The notes under the pieces: model-generated
Databases searched by the model: none
Told to the model about the DNA's origin: nothing
The model's input: the letters and a program-made list of their open reading frames with translations, nothing else
Part shown: positions 33,326 through 45,814 of the stretch, one piece after another
How positions within the stretch are numbered: position 1 is the first letter of the stretch
How the letters are laid out: every line of letters starts with the position of its first letter
Source: Adiantum capillus-veneris
Taxonomy: Eukaryota > Streptophyta > Polypodiopsida > Polypodiales > Pteridaceae
Reading direction: 5' to 3'
Assembly (NCBI GenBank): GCA_014529385.2
Contig: CM043963.1
Coordinates: forward strand, 78,950,412-79,014,411
DNA length: 64,000 nucleotides
Program-made: the position numbers and the translations under genes

Positions 33326-34895
33326 TATCCAAACTTGTCATACAAAGTGAGCTTATACAACCCATGACATAAAATTCCAGATGCAACAATTTCATCACTA
33401 AAACTGAGATCATGTACTGTACATTTCTCATCCACAAATTTGACTACAAGTCCAAGTCTAGCAAGTGTAGATATAGATAAAAGATTCTTCTTGATCTTAG
33501 GTACATAAAATGCATCAACAAGTGTGAAAGAACTGCCATTTGCAACAGTAAGCAAAATCTTTCCAACTCCTTGAACCGGATAAGAGGCATTGTTGGCACA
33601 AGTGACTGAATTCCCATGAGGGACAAACTCAAGAGAGGTGAACAATTCATGATGTGAGGTAATGTGCTTTGTAGCACCACCATCAAAATACCACACATGT
33701 GAATCTGCAGCAAGTAACATGCATGCATCAGGGAAAGCAGGGTTGTAAGTGCATTCTGCACTAAAAGCCCATTTTGCATCAACATCAGCATCACAGTCTC
33801 CTTTCACAGACGACTCAACAATGGCTGCATTGGTAGTGGAACCAGCATTTGTAGTGGAACCACCCTCTTCCTTCTTAGCCTCTTTGGCCTTCAACTTAGG
33901 ACACTGCTTGATCAAGTGATCATTAGCTTTACAATAATAGCAACGCATCTTCTTTTTGCCCTTATCACTAGAATTTCCAGACAAATTGCTACCAGTAGAA
34001 GCATTAGAAACAGAAGATTTTCCACTCGTAGCAGCACCATAAGAAGTGGCTGCATTGCTGTTATCACCCTTTCTTTGAGAAGTAATAAACGCCTGTTCAA
34101 CTGCACACTTTCTAGTCCTGTTTTTTCTGGAAAGTGACTCTTGCAACAAAAATGTGCACAATGCATCAAACTTGACAACTTCAGGATTTCCTTGGGTCAT
34201 AAGTGTCCAAGTACTAGCAAAAGTCTGGTAAGAATCTGGTAAGGCATCTAGAACAATCTGCACAAGGGAACTATTTGAAATGACTTTACCTACAGAAATA
34301 AGTTGCTCATTGATATCCTTGACACTAGCAAGGAAAGTGTCCATATTGCATCAAGAACAATCTGCACAAGGGAACTATTTGAAATGACTTTACCTACAGA
34401 AATAAGTTGCTCATTGATATCCTTGACACTAGCAAGGAAAGTGTCCATATCATCTTCCTCATGCATAATCTTCGATTCCAGCTCTTTACGCATCAAAATA
34501 GTTTTTGCCTCATTGCAGCTTGCATAAAGACCAGCTAGAATATCCCAAGCCCGTTTTTGTAGATTTTGCTTAACGAATGTGAGGAGTAATGGTGCGCTTC
34601 ATAGAAAACCCAATCAATGCATGAGCCTGCGCATCCTTTACATCCCAACGAGCTTGTTTTACCGTAGGAAAAACATATTTAATAGCAACAATTCTTGTAG
34701 CAAGACCTGCAACATCCTCAACATCGCCTACGTCCTCAGAACCGGGACGTACATCAATGCCCTGCACAATATTCCAAACGCCCTTTGATAGAAGATCATG
34801 TTGCATCATGTAAGTCCACATAGGGTATTTGTCTCCATCCAACCTGTCCTTAACAGAGCAAACATCTTGAACACATCTGTGTTGTTGTCAGCCAT
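33325..34895 (-). pseudogene. Cop-1a gag and protease
   Basis: Gag start ATG is at about 34895, frameshifted soon after. 34570-34842 carries the gag N-terminal Y-P-M-W-x-Y-M-M-Q-H block. 33325-34344 carries the UBN2-like region, a CCHC knuckle (C-Y-Y-C-K-A-N-D-H-L-I-K-Q-C) and a protease-like W-Y-F-D-G-G-A-T-K-H segment, where the usual D-S-G is D-G-G. It ends in the GAG-pre-integrase region. Confidence 0.87.
34244..34450 (-). repeat. 104-bp tandem duplication in Cop-1a gag
   Basis: The stretch from GCATC at 34244 to CCATAT at 34346 is repeated almost exactly from 34348 to 34450. It duplicates part of the gag helical region and shifts the frame. Cop-1c has one copy at the corresponding place. 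Confidence 0.85.
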
Positions 34896-35342
34896 GGAAA
34901 ATGTCTGCACCTGATATGAAAACTGCCCAAAATGAGGAGAAACTGAGTGAGACCAGCATATGCTATATAGCACAAACCGCAGTAGACTGTATGGGACCTG
35001 TTATGTAGTATTTGACATGACAGAAATTCAGCACAAAATGACAAAATTGCCTGTGTAGACCTGGCTGTAGTGGAAATGGAGGCCGAAATGATCCCAAATT
35101 AAAAGTCTGAGCAGACTGAGCTCTACTAGCTCGCCCGAAATTTTTGTCGACCTGCAAACGCTCGCCAAAGCTCACTAAAATTATCGAAAGTGAGCAGGCA
35201 CGTGCTGGAGCTACTGGCAAATAAGCCCGGGAGGACGTAACTTGCTCTCGTACCAATTGTTGGAATTGGGGTTGCAAGAAAACACACACAACTTGGAGAA
35301 AATGAAGGAAGCTCAAGGCACACACAATAGAGAGTATTTTAC

Positions 35343-38083
35343 TTAGTGTGCTGCTAACATCGATTCTCTTGCTTTCTCAATAGTACGAGTTCTCCCAAAG
35401 GTGTGCCTAAAAAACCAATTAAACATCTCTTGGAGGTAGTTGGAGTGTGAACTACCACCACCATGCCGAGTATTCTTGAAGTAGACTCCTTTTGCTCGAT
35501 AGTGGGACTTCTCCATGCCTTGTGTACTCCATATATCAAGCGAACCATAGCGGTCCATGAAGTATGTACCATGCGCATAGAGAATGTGCTAAAACAACCA
35601 AAAAGGAGATAAGCGAATAGAAAAGTTACATTTTCAAACATTGCATATGTATTAAGTCCGTTAAAACAAACCATGTAGTGTGTAATCTTGCTTTCAGACC
35701 ATCCGTCCTTAGCGGCCTTTGTGAATTCATAAAGCACCTTCTTGAACTCCTCTCACTGCTCAACGGTGGTGCTTGAAAGATTCATCAATTGCACAACCTT
35801 TTGAAAAGATGACCATACTAGCTTGTGTTGGTTAGCAACCTCCACATTGGGATCTTTGTCCGTCGTGCATGAACACAAATCTTTCCACAACTCCCACTGC
35901 TTCTCACTTGCTAGATAGACACTTGCCTTGGATACCTGCATTGGAGACTTTGACATCTTCTTGAAAAATCGACGTGCTTTGGCTCCATTCATGGAAACCT
36001 TCTGTGCCACCTCATATGTCTTCTCCCTACAAGTCTCTGCTACAATGTTCACCCTTGATCGGTGACATCCAATCTCATCAAGGAGCGTCTCCACCCCCTG
36101 CAAGGAGTCTTTTGACCGTTGAAGGGGCTTCATTGTGAAAGCATAATCAATGTGATGCTTTAAGATCCTATCAAATATTCGCATAAACGCATGCAATGTG
36201 CAAAAGTGAACATTGTTGAGGGAGAAGGGAATTATGGGGTTCCACCCAGGATCTTTGCTATCCCTATTGGGCACCTGCAGCATATCACATGAAAGAACCG
36301 AACTTTGCCACTCCCTATTTATATGGTCATCATTATCATCGTCCTGACCTTCCACTTGAGTTGCTCGACTTGTCTTGTGCCCTTTCGTACAGAATGGACA
36401 GGGAAGTAAAGAATTTGCACCTTGTTTGCATCCAAGCATGCACTTTATGGTCTTTAGATCACCACCTAAATGCCATTCAACATCAAACTCCCCACGTCCT
36501 GGAACCATGAGCTTCTCACCGTTTATTTGAGCTTTAATGACCTCTGTAACCCATGGGATTCTACTAAAAATCCATGCAAGGACTTCATGTGTCTCTTTCG
36601 GAACTTCAATTGCACCAAGCCACCATATATCCTTCTCTGATTGCACACTAAAAGAGGGCTTTGTCGCTTCACTCGAACTGCAAGATTGCTTGGCATAAGC
36701 TAGGGCTTCATTCATAAGCGTGATGCTCATTCTCTCCAACTTTCTCCCTTTAACAATTACACACTCATCCAACTTCAGCACGAACACAAGCTTGCCTTCA
36801 AGAACTGCCAACAACATAAAGCCTCAGAATGCATGTTATGACACATCATAGAGCATATAGGCAACTCTAAACTAACCTGGATCACTCAAATTATAGAAAA
36901 CAGCCATGGACTGCTGCAATCGTATCAAGTCCACAAAGATATTGTTGAATTTTGTGCAAACCCTTCGGTCCGCAACACACTATTAGAAACAACACCGCTT
37001 CCCTTCCCGCGGCCCTTCCTTCCTTGTGATTTGCTACGGAGCGGCTGAAGAGGCATCGTGTCTTCAATATACAAGTAGTCCCCTAATCGGTGAACAACAT
37101 CTTCATTTGACACCTTCTTGGCAATCTGCACTCTGTGAGGAAGTGGGAATAGGTTTTCCATGACTCCTCGACTTCTTAATGCATCTTTTAACACTTGATG
37201 TATTGCTTGATAGCCCTTGGTACTAATCCCAACAGCATCACAAATATCATGAACATCTAGATCAATGACAATATTAGAAAAATCTCCAAGAACTCTCTTA
37301 GTGATTGGGTCTTTCAAGTGTTTTGCCTCTGGAGCATCAAGCATCCCAATAAAATCCTCTTTGTTGAAACAAGAACGAAGTAAAGTAGCCCTAGCTGACG
37401 CATTCTCGCCGCCGCACGTTTCTTGGACGAAGTTCCTATTGCCCAAAACAACAATGATGAGCCGTATTAAACTTAAACAACATGAGGGATAGAACATGTT
37501 ACCTCATAGCTGTCACCCTTCGTTTTCTTGCACCTCCACGTGGTGCAAGAGTCTGAATTTCGGACAACTCTCGTTTACTCACCCTACCTCCCATGGCAGT
37601 ACTCTTCATGTGTGAAAGAGTATCCTCAAGCTTTTTAATTACATTTTCCTTGGTTGTGATGGTGCTCTTTGCCTCCTCAAGCGCACTAGTAGTTGTTTGC
37701 ATCTGAGCTTGAAGATTGTGGAAACTCCCATTGAGCAACTGCCAATGACGCAAGTAGATCTCGGACCGCGCAATCTCGTGTTTGTTGAGTCTCTTGCAGT
37801 AGCCCAACAAACCTTGCTCTCCATTTCCAACGTATTGCAACAGTGATGGAATGTTTGTAAAAGACGGATGAACATTGAGAGAAGGATCCTTTGGATACAA
37901 GCATACGTCTGTCCAGAGATCCAGATTCTTCTCCCCTTGAGCGCGGAGTTCGTTGGCTGAAGGTAATGTACCCAAGCATGTTTTCTTTGTCGGAACATAC
38001 TCTTGAGGTAGGCGTAGGAAAAGCCCTGGAGACCTACCGCGTGAAGAGCTTGCTGGGACATTGGTCACGTCGTCAAGAGGCAT
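35343..38083 (-). pseudogene. Four-exon transposase-like gene, family not identified
   Basis: Exon 1 38083-37503, exon 2 37435-36877, exon 3 36804-35672, exon 4 35588-35343. The three introns (67, 72 and 83 bp) have GT-AG ends, and the coding phase is kept across each splice. Exon 1 has a coiled coil (Q/T/E/K-rich). Exon 3 holds V-F-V-L-K-L-D-E and then L-G-G-D-L-K-T-I with a following G-A-N-S then C-P-F-C, and H-F-C-T-L-H. Exon 4 has a G-M-E-K-S-H motif. D, D and E in this order could be a DDE triad, but that is inference. Defects: one frame change near 36970 in exon 2 and an in-frame TGA at 35753-35755. The last codon and the stop come from the adjoining copia LTR. I do not recognise the family. 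Confidence 0.65.
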
Positions 38084-39111
38084 TGTAGGATGGAGAGATG
38101 GAGCTTGAAGGATGGAGAGATGGGTGCGTAGGTGCAGCAGCAGGTGCAGGTGCAAGGGGGATGGGTGTAGGAGAGGAGCTTAGATTAGGAGAGAGAGTTT
38201 TCAATTTTGGGGGGAATTTTCTAAAAGTTTAGAGGGAGTCAAAAAATGTTGAATTTTGAGTAATTTAACTTAAAAATAATTTTTTTATTATGTGTATATG
38301 TTGGGGGTACTTTTTAGGGGGGAATAGAGTTTTTTTGAAAGTTTTTGAAAAAAGTCATTTTTTTGACCTCTTTGACCCACGGATTTGCTTAGGTGGCATG
38401 GGAGAGTTAAGAGGCCACTTACAAGTTGGCCAAAAAGGTAGAGAGAGAAGACCCCCTACCCCCCTACTTTTCAAATGGTTTACCCCCCCCTTCCCTACTT
38501 TTTAAATGGTTACCGCCCCCCCCCCCCCCCCCCTTCCCCCTACCTTTTTAGGGGTCAAAGGTGGAGGAGACCCTACCAAAATAGCCCCATTCAAAGCCTT
38601 TGTCCCCCTTAATCTTGGTAGGCTTCCTTTAAATTAGGGATTCTTACAAGGCCCATGGAGAGTCCATTTTTTTCCTAATGGGGGGGCAAAGTCCAAACAT
38701 GCATATATTTTATATCAAAAACAGTGGTTTGAATCCAAAGCGGCATAGAAAAAAGTGGCATTGAGGGAATAGACACAAGAATGTCGGTCTCAATCCTGCG
38801 AGGTGGTCCCTCTTGCCACTTTTTCGTGTGCCCGCAGGGGGAAGGGCATAATACACATGTTACAGGTGCATCTCTCGTGCCCAAGATGGTGCCCTCCCTT
38901 CTGTTGAATGCTATGAGCACGTGTTTTCTTTCTATCACACAAATACACATACGAGCACACCCTCACGCATAACATCTGCACTTGTAAACTGATCCCAATC
39001 GATAACCGTAGATCTACAAAACTCGACGCTCTCGTTTTGATCCATAGATGGAGATAATTTATAATACAATATTTTGAAACTACCCAACTAATAAACTAAC
39101 CAGAAAGAAAC

Positions 39112-39159
<48 letters not shown>

Positions 39160-39230
39160 CAATAGTACATAGCCACATGCTCAACTTAGATAACTGTTTT
39201 TCCAGAGCGGTTGGACGATCTGTGATTAAG
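38084..39230. other. Upstream region of the transposase-like gene; G/C homopolymers and GA repeat
   Basis: No gene. The region 38300-38560 is rich in G or C runs, with an 18-C run at 38516-38533 and several short phrases of the form CCCCCTAC-TTTT in both orientations, possibly element ends. A GA dinucleotide run lies at about 39115-39157. ORFs near 38675-38981 overlap on both strands and are not supported. Confidence 0.5.
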
Positions 39231-39449
39231 TATATATACCCATCACTCTAGGGCTATCTTACCTTTACATTGTATATATACCCATCACTCTAGGGCTATC
39301 TTACCTTTACATTGTACATATGCCCATCACTCTAGGGCTATCTTATCTTTACATTTTACACTAAATAATACACTCTCTATTGTGTGTCTTGAGATTCCTT
39401 TGTCTTCTCCAAGCTATGTGTGTTTCCTTGCAACCCTAGTTCTAACAGG
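39231..39449 (+). repeat. Partial Cop-1-type LTR, inverted, with a triplicated 42-bp promoter segment
   Basis: The minus strand at the right end reads TGTTAGAACTAGGGTTGC, a Cop-1 LTR start in the orientation opposite to the neighbouring LTRs. Leftwards it continues through the LTR to the CCCTAGAGTGATGG block. This block plus the adjoining TATATATA is present three times at exact 42-bp steps (39231, 39273, 39315). The remaining LTR end is missing. Confidence 0.85.
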
Positions 39450-40348
39450 GTTAGGCAAACTCCCACGCACTATGATTCAAGAGGCAAAGCAGCCTAAAAA
39501 GATAAATATGTAACACACAACTTGGACAAGACGAAGGAAGCTCAATGCACACAACAGAGGGTATATTACTTAGTGTGCAATGGAAAAGATAAGTTAGCCG
39601 TAGAGTGATGGGCATGTATACAATGTACGGGGGAAAAAACCTCCTAGTGAGGGAAAAAGTGCCCCGGTGGTCCTAAGTGTGTTCACACACATCACTACAC
39701 ATGTATATGGTAACAAATCCCCCCTGGAGTGATGTGGTGAACAAGAGCTCACACACAGAGTAAAGGGAAGTGCCATGCCCTAAGGATATGATCACTCCAC
39801 AAAGGGGAGTAAGCCCAAAGCTTTGCGGAAAGCTTCCAACTTCTCATGAGACAGACCCCTTGTGAAAAGATTTGCAAGGTTGTCCTCTGTTGGCACATAA
39901 GCCAAGATGATCTCTCTTGCTGAGAGCCTCTCCTTGACATAGTGGTAATGCACTTCAATGTGCTTTGTGCGATCATGAAAAACTGAGTTCCTTGCAACTA
40001 CCAATGCGCTCTGAGTGTCAGTGTAGATAGTATTGGCAGTGTCCTATCCAACACCCAAATCAGCCATAAGGCGTCTGAGCCGTACACACTCAACCGTAGC
40101 TGTGAAGACTGCCATGTACTCAGCCTCACAACTAGAAGTGGCCACATTAGTTTGCTCCTTGCTCAACCATGATATGCATGAGCTGCCAAGCATGAAACAA
40201 AAACCACTTGTGGACACTTGTGTGTCAAACAACCAGCCCAATCTGAGTCCGAAAAATCATGCAAATCTGGCGGCAATGACCCCCCCTTGAGATAAAACAA
40301 GCCAAGATGTAAAGTGCCACTCAAGTAGTGAAAAATCCTCTTGACAAC

Positions 40349-40852
40349 CTACCAATCCTTAGACCCTAGGCTATGCATGAATTTGCTGACTTGCGAGACT
40401 GCAAACTCAATATCCGACCTCGTGTTGCATACATAAATGAGGCATCCAACAATTGTTTGGTAAAGAGTGACATCTGCAGGATCACCAGCATCATGAAGAC
40501 TCAATTTCAAACCTGTTTCCATTGGAGTGGCAATAGGTTTGGAATTCTCAAGTTTAAACTTACATATAACAATGTCTCTGTAACTTTTCTGACACAAGGA
40601 AATACCACCATCTCACTGCTTAAATTGTATACCCAAGTAATGATGCAACAGCCCCAAATCTTTCATCTTGAAAGTAGCATTAAAATCAGCCTTAAATTCA
40701 GTAATATGTCTCTCATTTGGTCCAATGATCAGCAAATCATCCACATAGAAAACCACAATGAGAAGTACATCACCCTCACGCTTTACATACAATGTGCTCT
40801 GTTGGACTATTACAAAAGTCTCATTTGACCAAATGAGTGTCAGACTTCTCAT
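40349..40852 (-). pseudogene. Cop-1b reverse transcriptase remnant
   Basis: The catalytic segment F-Y-V-D-D-L-L-I-I-G-P-N-E-R-H is intact within 40613-40852. The rest continues at 40349-40597 (A-D-V-T-L-Y-Q-T-I-V-G-C-L-I-Y) after a stop. Upstream RT pieces to about 41130 are in other frames. Confidence 0.85.
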
Positions 40853-42060
40853 ACCAAGCTAGCATGAAAAGATTGCTTCAACCCATACAAAGCTTTGTTA
40901 CATTTGCACACCTTATCCTCCTGTCCTTTCTTGACAAAACTGCAAGGCCGTGTTACATAAACTACCTCAAATATGTCACCATTCAAGAAAGCAGTAACAA
41001 AAGGTCTGATTGATGTACATCCCAACCAAAATGACCTACCAATGCACAGTAGTCATACGACAAGTGGGAGCAAATTTTTCTTCATAATATATGCCTTTTT
41101 GATGTGCATAACCCTTTGCAACAAGTCAAGCCTTTAAATCTCGCCATTTGGCTTGCGTTTTAACTTGTAAACCCACTTCGTACCAATGGACTTTTTGATA
41201 GGAGGCAAATCACATAAAGTCCATGTGTTATTTTCTATAAGTGCATCAGATTCTGATTGCATGGTAGCCATCCAATTTTCTGAATTTTGTGTTTCTTCAA
41301 AAGAGAGAGGTTCCTCAACATCATGTAAGCTAGACACAGCCAAAGCATAACAATCTGATGCATAAGATGCATGGCAAGAGCCTAAACGAGTACAACTAGA
41401 CAAAGGTGCATCCAATTTACTGTCACGCAATGTATGCACCAGTCATTTGGCATACCTCTAGCCTGCTGATTTCAACCCTTTCCTCATCAAGTACATATTG
41501 TATATTTGTATTAGTACTAGGCTGATCTGTAAAATTTTCAAAAACCCCCCATAGGCTGTACATTTGCCTCATTGGAATTTACTTTTAAATTTCAACCATT
41601 GAAAAGAGGCAACAAAGTGTCATAAATGTCATGTGAGCTTACATTACTATCTCTAGTACATGATAGGAAGGGTTGAACAAAATCTTCCACAAACACAACA
41701 TCCCGTGAAACTAGAATACGCTTTGTTTGTGGATGATACAAACCTGCAACCTTTGCTTTCAGTAGTATAATCAACAAAAATACATTTGACAGCCTTATCA
41801 TCCAATTTTTTGAGCTATGTTTGTGGCACCAAAGAATATTCGAAACAACCAAAAACATGCATGTGCTCAATAAAAGGCTTTCTATCATGCCATGCTTCAT
41901 ATGGTGTAATAGACTGCAAAGCTTTCATAGGACACTAGTTTAGTACATAAGTGGAAAACATGATGGCTTCAAGCCAAAACAAATGTGACAAAGCTTGACT
42001 TTTGAACATACATCGTGCCATTTTTGTAAGTGACCCGTTTTTCCTCTCAGCAACACCATT

Positions 42061-42927
42061 TTACTGAAGCATATAAGGCACTGTACATTGGTGTTTTATC
42101 CCATGACTAGCCAGAAATGTATTAAATTCAAGAGACATAAAGTCCCCCCCTCGATCGGAACGGAGGGTGCCCATAGTACATTTTGAGACATTTTTAGCCA
42201 TAGCCAGAAATTGTTTGAAGCACATAAAAACTTTGTACTTCTCTTTAAGCGGATACACCCATGCATGCTTGGAGTAATCATCAATGAAAGTCACGAAGAA
42301 GTAAAGGTAATTGCCCAAGGACGGAGTTTGCATGGGTCCACAAACACTATGCACAAGCTACAACCTGCATGTGGCCCAAAGGCTAAACCATCCTTTGGAA
42401 ACTTTGAACGTTGCATCTTACCCAAAATACAATCTTCACAAACATGTTTGATAGGTGCTTCAAGAGGTGGCAAAGAAGCAACCATATCAAATTTCTGCAA
42501 ACACGAACACAGCAAACTGGCAAAATTCAGATGTCCAAAACGTGAATGCCAAAGTTTTGCATTTGAAATAACCTTTGAGTCCACAATTGCATTTGCAAAA
42601 TTTTGTCCACACTTGTCATACAAAGTGAGCTTATATAACCCACGACATAAAATGCCAAATACATTAAATTCATCACCAAAACTGAGATCATGTACTGTAC
42701 ATCTGTCATCCACAAATTTGACTACGAGCAAGTCTAGGAAATGCAAATACAAAAAAAAGATTCTTCTTGATCCCAGGCACAATCTTTCCAACTCCCTGGA
42801 CTGGATAATAGGCATTGTTGGCACAAGTAACTGAATTCCCATGAGGGACAAACTCAAGAGAGGTGAACAAATCACGATGTGAGGTATGTAATGTGCTTTG
42901 TAGCATCACTATCAAAATAGTAAACAT
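42061..42927 (-). pseudogene. Cop-1b protease distal part, pre-integrase and integrase
   Basis: 42291-42875 contains the L-W-H-S-R-F-G-H-L-N pre-integrase motif and C-x2-C. 42061-42354 contains the D-D-Y-S-K-H-A-W-V-Y and S-D-R-G-G-D core. The two overlap in different frames, so at least one indel separates them. Confidence 0.82.
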
Positions 42928-44009
42928 GTGAATCTACAGCAACTGACATGCATGCATCATGGACAATAGGATTGTAGGTACACTCTGCACTAAAAGCCAA
43001 CATTTTCAATGGAATCACCCTCTTTCTTATTAGCCTCTTTGGCCTTCAACTTAGAACATTACTTGATCAAGTGATCATTAGCTTTACAATAATGGCAACG
43101 CATCTTCTTTTTGCCCTTATCACCTGAATTTCCAGAAAAATTGCTGTTAGTAGAAGCATTAGGAACATGTGATTTTCCACTCACAGAAGAACCATAAGAA
43201 GTGGTTGCATTGCTGGTACCACCGTTTCTTTGAGCAACAATAAAGGCCTGTTCAACTGCACGCTGCCTAGTCCTGTTTTTTTTGGAAAGTGACTCTTGCA
43301 ACAGCAATGTGTATAATGCATCAAACTTGACAACTTCAAGATTTTGTTGGGTCATAAGTCTCCAAGTACTAGCAAAAGTTTGGTGAGAATCTGGCAAGGC
43401 ATCAAGAACAATCTACACAAGGGAGCTCTCTGAAATGACTTCACTTGAAAAAATAAGTTACTCGTGGATATCCTTAACACCAGCAAGGAAAGTGTCGTGT
43501 CCATGTCATCTTTGTCATGCATAATCTTCGACTCTAGCTCTTTATGCAGCAATGTAATTTTAGCCTCATTGTGACTTGCATAAAGAACAGCCAGAATATC
43601 CCAAGCCTATTTTGCAGATTTCGTTGAACAAATGTGAGGAGTAATAGTGCGCTTCACATACAATGCAATAAATGCATGAGCCTATGCATATTTTACATCC
43701 CAAAGAGCTTGTTCTGCCGTAGGCAAAACAAATCTAAAAACAAAAATCCTTGCAGCAAGACCTGCAACATCCTCAACATCGCCTACATCCTTAGAACCAA
43801 GACGTACATCAATGCCCTACACAATATTCCAAACACCATTTGACACAAGAACACATTGCATCTTGTAAGCCCACATAAGATAATTGTCCTCATCCAATCT
43901 TTCCTCACAACAGCAAACATCTTGAACACATCTGCGTTGTTGCCTGATGTGTAAACTACCCGAAAAGAGGAGAAACAAAGCGGTAACAACACGTGCTATA
44001 TAAAACATG

Positions 44010-45525
44010 TCATAAAATCTAATATCTAACCAACCCAAATGATTTTCTCATATTAAACTTATCATTTAATGTGGGAAAATAAACAGGAACAAGGGCTAGA
44101 ATATAGATATGTGCTTTAGGTGCATCTCAACACAGGACCAAAGGTAATGGGTCCAAATGGGAGATGGTCTATCAAAGAGCAATGCTAATGGAGCTTAAAG
44201 ACCTTAGGGTTAGCTTCATTAAAGACCTCCAATGGTTAGTGTAAAAGTCCTTTGACCTTAGGTAAGCTAGGGTTGTGCTTGGGGTGGGAACCCAACCCAA
44301 GCTTGAGGTGCTTGTCGTGCTTGCTGACTAAGGTGCTTAATGACTAAGGTGCTAAGGTGCTCCATGACTAAGGTGCTTGAAGGGGTATGAAGGGTTCAAA
44401 AAAGTCAATGCATGATCCCTACTCATGAGGGGGCGAGCCCTCTTTGTAGGGGCTAGAGAGAGAACACATACACCCTCACACAAGGAATCCTTGGTACAAA
44501 GAAAGCAGCACGGACACTTGTCAATCTCCTCTCCATGTTGCCCTCATGGTGTGCCTAAAGCCTATTGGTTAGCCTCCCAAGGGTTCCAATGGTAATTTAG
44601 TTGATTTAATTAATTGTTTTTGCATTTATCAAGTCCTCTCACTCAAAGGGGAAAGGGGGACACTTGTCCCAAGGCTACCCTTATTGCTTGATATGCATTC
44701 TGCATGTGATTGGCTAGGCTTGCAAGGGTCCAATGAGCTTCCATGTTGAGCTAGAAGAGGGGGGGGGGGGTGGTCAACCAAAGCAAGAAGGGGGGTTTCT
44801 TGGGGGGTATACTCTCCCACATACACACACTCACACACACTCTCATGGTTTGAAGTGCAAAGTGCAAGAGCTCCATATCCTTCTCTAAGCTAGTAGAGAA
44901 GTAGAAAGACTACACCAAAACTCTTGGCTATGGAATGCAAATCCAACCAAGAGCTATGCTTCAATGCTTAAGCTTGCCATCTTCTCCATCTTCATTACTA
45001 TGCTATTATGTCTACTAGCAAGAAGAGTGATGATAAGTGAGGAACTATTTCTTCCTCCTATGAATGTTTCTTCTTCTTCTTTCCTACCCTCATCCTCGCT
45101 AGCTCTCTCCACCTTAAAAGGTGTTTGAGGCCTTGGGATTGAGGCTGGGGATAGTTAATGCCTTTTAAAAAGTCTATGTTATGCTCATGATGCATGAAGC
45201 TTTCCATCTTCATTACATCACCTAGGTCACAAGGAACACAAAGATTGTATTGTACCGAGTCTCTCTTGATGGGAGAATCTATAATACAAAAACCTATTGG
45301 AGGGGGGACCGGCTCCACATAAATCTGGTCCTCAATTGTTGTCAAGCTCTCTAAACTCTCTCTCTTGCAAAATTATTGTTCATGCTAAGTTAATTAAGTA
45401 CTATGATTATGTTGCTACCATCAATTAAGTTCACCCTCTATGTTCTCAAAGTAGTCTCACAAAAATGATCTCTTTAATTCTCCTAATTCCGCTATTCTCA
45501 AAGTTCAAAGACCATTTCCATTACA
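44010..45525. other. About 1.5 kb of foreign sequence inside the Cop-1b leader
   Basis: In Cop-1a and Cop-1c the leader reads straight through a GCTATATAGCACAAAC phrase. In Cop-1b the corresponding halves are at about 44003 and 45529, so the sequence between is inserted. I see no LTRs or inverted ends. It holds a four-fold GACTAAGGTGCT-type short repeat (44320-44375), a G run near 44760 and an unrecognised 95-codon minus ORF (45058-45345). Confidence 0.6.
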
Positions 45526-45814
45526 ACACAAACCGTAGAAGATTGTAAGGGACCTGTTATGCAAAAAATGGCACTGACAAAAATTTTGCACAAAATGACG
45601 AAATAGCCTGTGCAGTACTACATGTAGTAGAAACGGAGGCGAAATGAGCCCGAATAAAAAATTTGAGTAGACCGAGCTCTTCGAGCATGCTCAAAATCTT
45701 TGACGACCTGCGAATGCTCGACAAAGCTCACAGAAAATCGGAGAAAGTGAGCAGGCGTGTGTTGGAGCTGCTGGCGACTCTGCATGGGAGTACGCAACCT
45801 ACTCTCAATACTAA

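Larger units (their letters stand above)
30191..35351 (-). mobile_element. Cop-1a: Ty1/copia element, right LTR truncated
   Basis: Left (3') LTR 30191-30418, coding region about 30543-34895, primer site 35244-35255 (minus strand, initiator-Met type), right (5') LTR from 35257 broken off at about 35351 after some 95 bp. Polyprotein order from right to left is gag, knuckle, protease, integrase, RT, RNase H, i.e. copia. Numerous stops and frameshifts. It abuts the Gyp-1b coiled-coil ORF on the left and the transposase-like gene on the right. Without a complete 5' LTR it lacks a promoter. Confidence 0.9.

Noticed and set aside
30643-34788. Plus-strand ORFs of 60-110 codons across the Cop-1 elements
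   Set aside because: They are antisense of recognised gag and pol domains.
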